A DNA stretch of 21,493 nucleotides from Cyclostephanos tholiformis (taxonomy: Eukaryota > Bacillariophyta > Thalassiosirophyceae > Thalassiosirales > Thalassiosiraceae). The notes under the pieces were generated by a model, which worked only from the letters and a program-made list of their open reading frames with translations, did no database searches and was not told where the DNA came from. The translations under genes and the position numbers were made by a program. Shown piece after piece: positions 18,734 through 21,493 of the stretch. The stretch spans positions 1 through 21,493 of the forward strand of contig JALLPB010000189.1 in NCBI GenBank assembly GCA_036939975.1, written 5' to 3'. The stretch's first letter is position 1. Every line of letters starts with the position of its first letter.

Positions 18734-18793
18734 GTGAATTCACAGATTCTATTTTATTGCAAAGTCTAGCTCAAGTTTCTACTTGGAAACTGT
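18734..18793. repeat. Imperfect direct repeat, copy B
   Basis: Begins 'gtgaattcacag' and ends 'acttggaaactgtg'; shares 'gctcaagtt' and T-rich central pieces with the copy about 1.1 kb away. Confidence 0.65.
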
Positions 18794-18997
18794 GCAAAGA
18801 ATGTTAATATTCTGGACAGATGATGTTATCATTACGGATTGAATGAGGGATGATATGCTTCTATCAAATATAAGTTGGTAATAAATTTTTAATGCAGTTA
18901 GGGTGCATGTTCAACCCTTTTCATCATTCTTATATCTTGCAAACCAATGCATCTGAGTCCCCGAATTTTCGATTGTAACGATCCCCACCCCCGAGCC
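18794..18997. other. Short intergenic spacer, 3' side of the histone chaperone gene
   Basis: AT-rich sequence between the copia remnant and the chaperone stop codon, probably including its 3' untranslated region. Base composition changes sharply at about 18965-19000. Confidence 0.4.
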
Positions 18998-20326
18998 TCA
19001 ATTAGTCTTGAGACGTTTGGGTGGATCCTCTCCACAGACCTGCTCGGATGGCTTCTTTTTCTTCTTCACGATCATCATGGTGGGCTGCCCCGCCGCCGAA
19101 GCGGGAGCGGGATCCGTGAACGAAACGTTAGCACCACTCCCAACTCCGAACGTGTCGGAATAAGGACTGGGATTGCCAAACCCAATCGTGGTCACCGCGC
19201 CGCCAACGATGGCATCATCTCCCATCCCTCCCCCCTCGCCACCGCTGCCGCTGTTATCCAGCGTAGTTCCCGATTTAACTTCACGCTTCTTTAACTCATT
19301 AGCCTTCATCTCGCCTAGGCACCTCAGACCCGATTCCGTCTCCTCGGCCGAATCCATCGCCTCCTGGATCTCGTCCATGATCTCGCGTATGTCGTCGAAT
19401 TCGGCCCTGGTCGACGACGAGGACGTGGGGGGCAGCACGAGAGTCAACGTACGTTGGCGCAACCTCGACATGGCCTTGGCGCGATCCGTCGCGATCGAGG
19501 ACGATGCCGACGGAGACGACGACGCGGAGTAGGCCGACGCCGACGAAGCGAACGCCGATGCCGACGTCTCGGCGACGTCATCGACGTTCGAAACGAAACC
19601 GTCGGCATCCACGATGCCGCACATCTTTGCGAGCATGCCCGCGAAGCTCGTGCCGCACGCCAGGTAGTGCTCGGACGACCTGATGCGATATTCCGCCTTC
19701 CTCTCCTCGGTCAGTCGAGACTCTCCTCCCTCGTATCCGCCTCCCACTCCAACTCCTACTCCTCCTTCGCCCTCCGGTCCCACGAGGCCGGTAACGAACG
19801 CATCGACCCTACCCTCCCCCTCCAAGATCTTGTTGGGCGCCTCGGCGTAAACCTGCGCCAGGCTGAAGTGACAATTGGCCACCTTCCTATCGTACCTCCC
19901 GACCACCCTCGTGCGAAGCGATAGCGATCGCTCGTAATCGTCGATGCACGATCGGACGTTGTCGTTCTGACGCTGGAGGTCGCCGAGACGCAGGTGTATC
20001 TGCGCCAGGTCGAGGAGTAGTTCCTCCCGTCTATCCCCCGGTGTGATATCCGCGGTCGCGGCGGCGTCGTCATGTTCGTCACTTTTGACGGGTGCGACCA
20101 CCTCGCCACCGTCGTCGACATCGAGGTCGTCGACTAGGCGGGTCACGATGGCGCGTGCCAAATCCAGATTCTCCCAGGCGACCTCGAGGTCCATGGCCGG
20201 ATCGGCGACAGCCCTAACGGTACCATCATCGTCCGCCACCTCCCCCACTCCGCATCCGCGTTCGTCCTCCACCTCATCCTCGTCGTCGTCGTCTTCGTCG
20301 TCATCGTCGTCTTCGCCATCCCCCGG

Positions 20327-20359
<33 letters not shown>

Positions 20360-21013
20360 GCCGTTCATTTCCCCCTCCTCCCCCCTCACCTTACCACCGC
20401 CCCCATCATCGGCCATCATGTCATCGCTCTCCTCGACCGAGTAAAGCAACGTCGTGCCGTAGAGGTAATACAGCGGCGCGAGGGATTCGTGTAATTCGTC
20501 TAATTCGTCTCCCCCCCCCCTCCCCCTCGCTCGGCGCATCTCACCCTCCAGCGTCGACAGCGCGTCGTCGAGCATGCCCGCCTTGAGGAGGCGATTGGAA
20601 GCCTGATACGCGACGGACATCTTGGACGTGAAGTACGTCGCCGGCGTCGTCTTCGAGGTCGTCGCGGTGGGGTCGGCGACGGCGGCCACGGCGGTCGTCG
20701 AGGGGGCGGGTGCGGGGGGGGTCGGACCGGAGGGAGAGGAGGCGAGGGAGGCGGCGAAGGCCGATGCGGCCGCCGCGGGGGCGATCGTCGAGGATGGGGA
20801 GGGAGTCGACATCTTCATAGTCGTCGTCGTCGTCGTCGTTGTCATTCCCGCAGCGGCCGTGACGCACTCCGGAGAGATCATGGCGACGGCGTCCTCCGTG
20901 TCCTGCTTGGCCCCGCCGCTTGGGACTGCGACGATGGCGACGGAGGAGGAGGACGACGCGCTCGTCGTTTCCCTCGGGGCGTCGGATGAGGTGGGTGGTA
21001 CCGCCGCCGCCAT
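18998..21013 (-). CDS. NASP/Sim3/Hif1-family histone chaperone (SHNi-TPR protein)
   Basis: An intact frame of 671 residues. Two in-frame TAA codons directly before the ATG fix the start (TAATAAATGGCGG). Family members bind histone H3 or H3-H4 and hold or deliver them in the nucleus. After a Ser/Thr/Ala/Pro-rich N-terminus, TPR1 is at ~130-162 (VAYQASNRLLKAGMLDDALS). TPR2 starts at ~172 (ESLAPLYYLYGTTLLYS) and is split by an acidic loop (~193-270, with GEDDDDDEDDDDEDEVEDE). It resumes at DLEVAWENLDLARAIVTRL. This interruption by an acidic segment is diagnostic of NASP. The SHNi-TPR motif is at ~328-372 (LLLDLAQIHLRLGDLQRQND then CIDDYERSLSLRTRVVGRYD), followed by KVANCHFSLAQVYAEAPNK. A helix with coiled-coil character at ~535-578 and a basic C-terminus (KKKKKPSEQ...PPKRLK) suggest nuclear import. 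Gly- and Ser-rich inserts are lineage-specific. Confidence 0.92.
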
Positions 21014-21493
21014 TTATTATTTAGTGACGAATGAATGTGTATGGATATAGTTGTGTAGGATGGAGAGGATGGAGGCCAGCTACTAGTCCAGGACGAGGAT
21101 TATTTTATTACTTTTTGCTCATGGGGCGGCACATGATAATTATTTTTTATGGCGCGGGACGGGGGGGCGAGAGCTTTGAGAAAGCATGCTTCGAACTATT
21201 AATTCCCAGTAGTGGGTCAATTACATACGAAGCAGTTCTGTACTCGTAAGTACTCGTAGACTGCGCCATCCATGGGAGGTGAGGAAAAAAGAAAGGGAGT
21301 TTCGTTTTTTTTGGGGGGGGGTGCAACTTGCGATGATGTCCGGTCGGATCGCCCACAGAGGCATCACTGCAAGGCGCCGAGGCACGCTGTCACCGCCAAA
21401 ACCAAACGTTTTCCCTCGCCCTCCCCTGTACGGGATACCTTAGCTGGAAATGTCGCCGTTTGAGATGTCGGCAAAAGTTGTTTTTGAAGACAT
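21014..21493. other. Upstream region of the histone chaperone gene
   Basis: No gene recognised in these 480 bases; open frames are short and lack motifs. It probably contains the chaperone promoter and leader. A G9 run lies at 21313-21321 and 'tactcgtaagtactcgtag' near 21241 is a short direct repeat. Confidence 0.4.

Larger units (their letters stand above)
17635..18793 (-). mobile_element. Decayed Ty1/copia retrotransposon reduced to gag and RNase H
   Basis: Minus-strand order. First, gag-like sequence at about 18700-18220, scattered over frames: QQLPQKEK, VLDLSVSAEKKQHDAV, then AVACLYYKSCIDCNVIV, LKLKEDLMQQLKYD and KYVRNKFKYIGNDA. Next, Pol C-terminal sequence at about 18145-17680: SKFIPGIEKLL, HMQYYRPDISLTVHDLAKHM (copia 'GVGKLL..M...RPD..NAV.DLS+.M'), LFLKPDRN.DG, YLVNFEGAPVMHESATQKTV (RNase H 'G.PV..+S..QK.VALS') and AAVKVCRTQFMGKLLELIRL (family 'AA...QDML...+LLES'). 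Protease, integrase and most of the reverse transcriptase are missing between the two parts. Many stops and frame changes make it non-functional. The ends are set here by an imperfect direct repeat; true LTRs were not identified. Confidence 0.75.

Noticed and set aside
20043..20444. Ser-rich plus-strand frame opposite the histone chaperone
   Set aside because: It is the antisense of the acidic Asp/Glu repeat; there is no independent motif.

Overview
The window looks like nuclear DNA of a diatom, most likely a centric one. The clues are BspA-type leucine-rich repeats, diatom-style Ty1/copia gag and RNase H fragments, mostly intronless protein genes with long Asp/Ser/Gly/Pro/Thr runs, and eukaryotic tRNA genes without an encoded CCA. 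The species is not determined. Two kinds of DNA alternate. GTC/GAC-triplet-rich islands carry conserved genes (about 6340-9100, 13020-16100, 19000-21010). AT-rich stretches carry only decayed mobile-element and LRR debris (1-6300 and 16800-18990). A third block (9489-12436), without triplet runs, holds a broken protease gene and an unidentified membrane protein gene.

Layout: 1-505 (-) is a copia gag-like remnant; 880-1250 is a degenerate minisatellite-like tract; 1666-2581 (-) is a broken LRR gene; 2582-6339 has no recognisable intact gene. 6340-8593 (-) encodes a J-domain co-chaperone with a DnaJ-X domain, its frame broken at a run of 24 C. 9489-11148 (+) is a secreted subtilisin-family protease with all catalytic residues but one frameshift and two in-frame stops; its sequence is also doubled at two contig joins. 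11795-12436 (-) is a single-pass membrane protein of unknown function. 13023-16020 (-) is an 'ATPase of the ABC class' protein whose Walker A region is missing at an assembly gap. 16237-16766 (+) holds tRNA-Met(CAT), tRNA-Leu(TAG), a mutated second tRNA-Leu and three shorter 3' pieces of it. 17680-18700 (-) is a copia element reduced to gag plus RNase H. 18998-21013 (-) is an intact NASP/Sim3/Hif1-type histone chaperone.

The genes do not form a pathway or operon; they are independent eukaryotic units. I found no convincing new defence, biosynthetic or mobile system. The items most worth following are the decaying tRNA-Leu array, the broken protease, the missing ATPase nucleotide-binding loop, the J-protein with large insertions, and the gag/RNase H deletion derivative. 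Three single N bases and several G or C runs of 24-28 show that local assembly quality is imperfect, so some broken frames may be artefacts.
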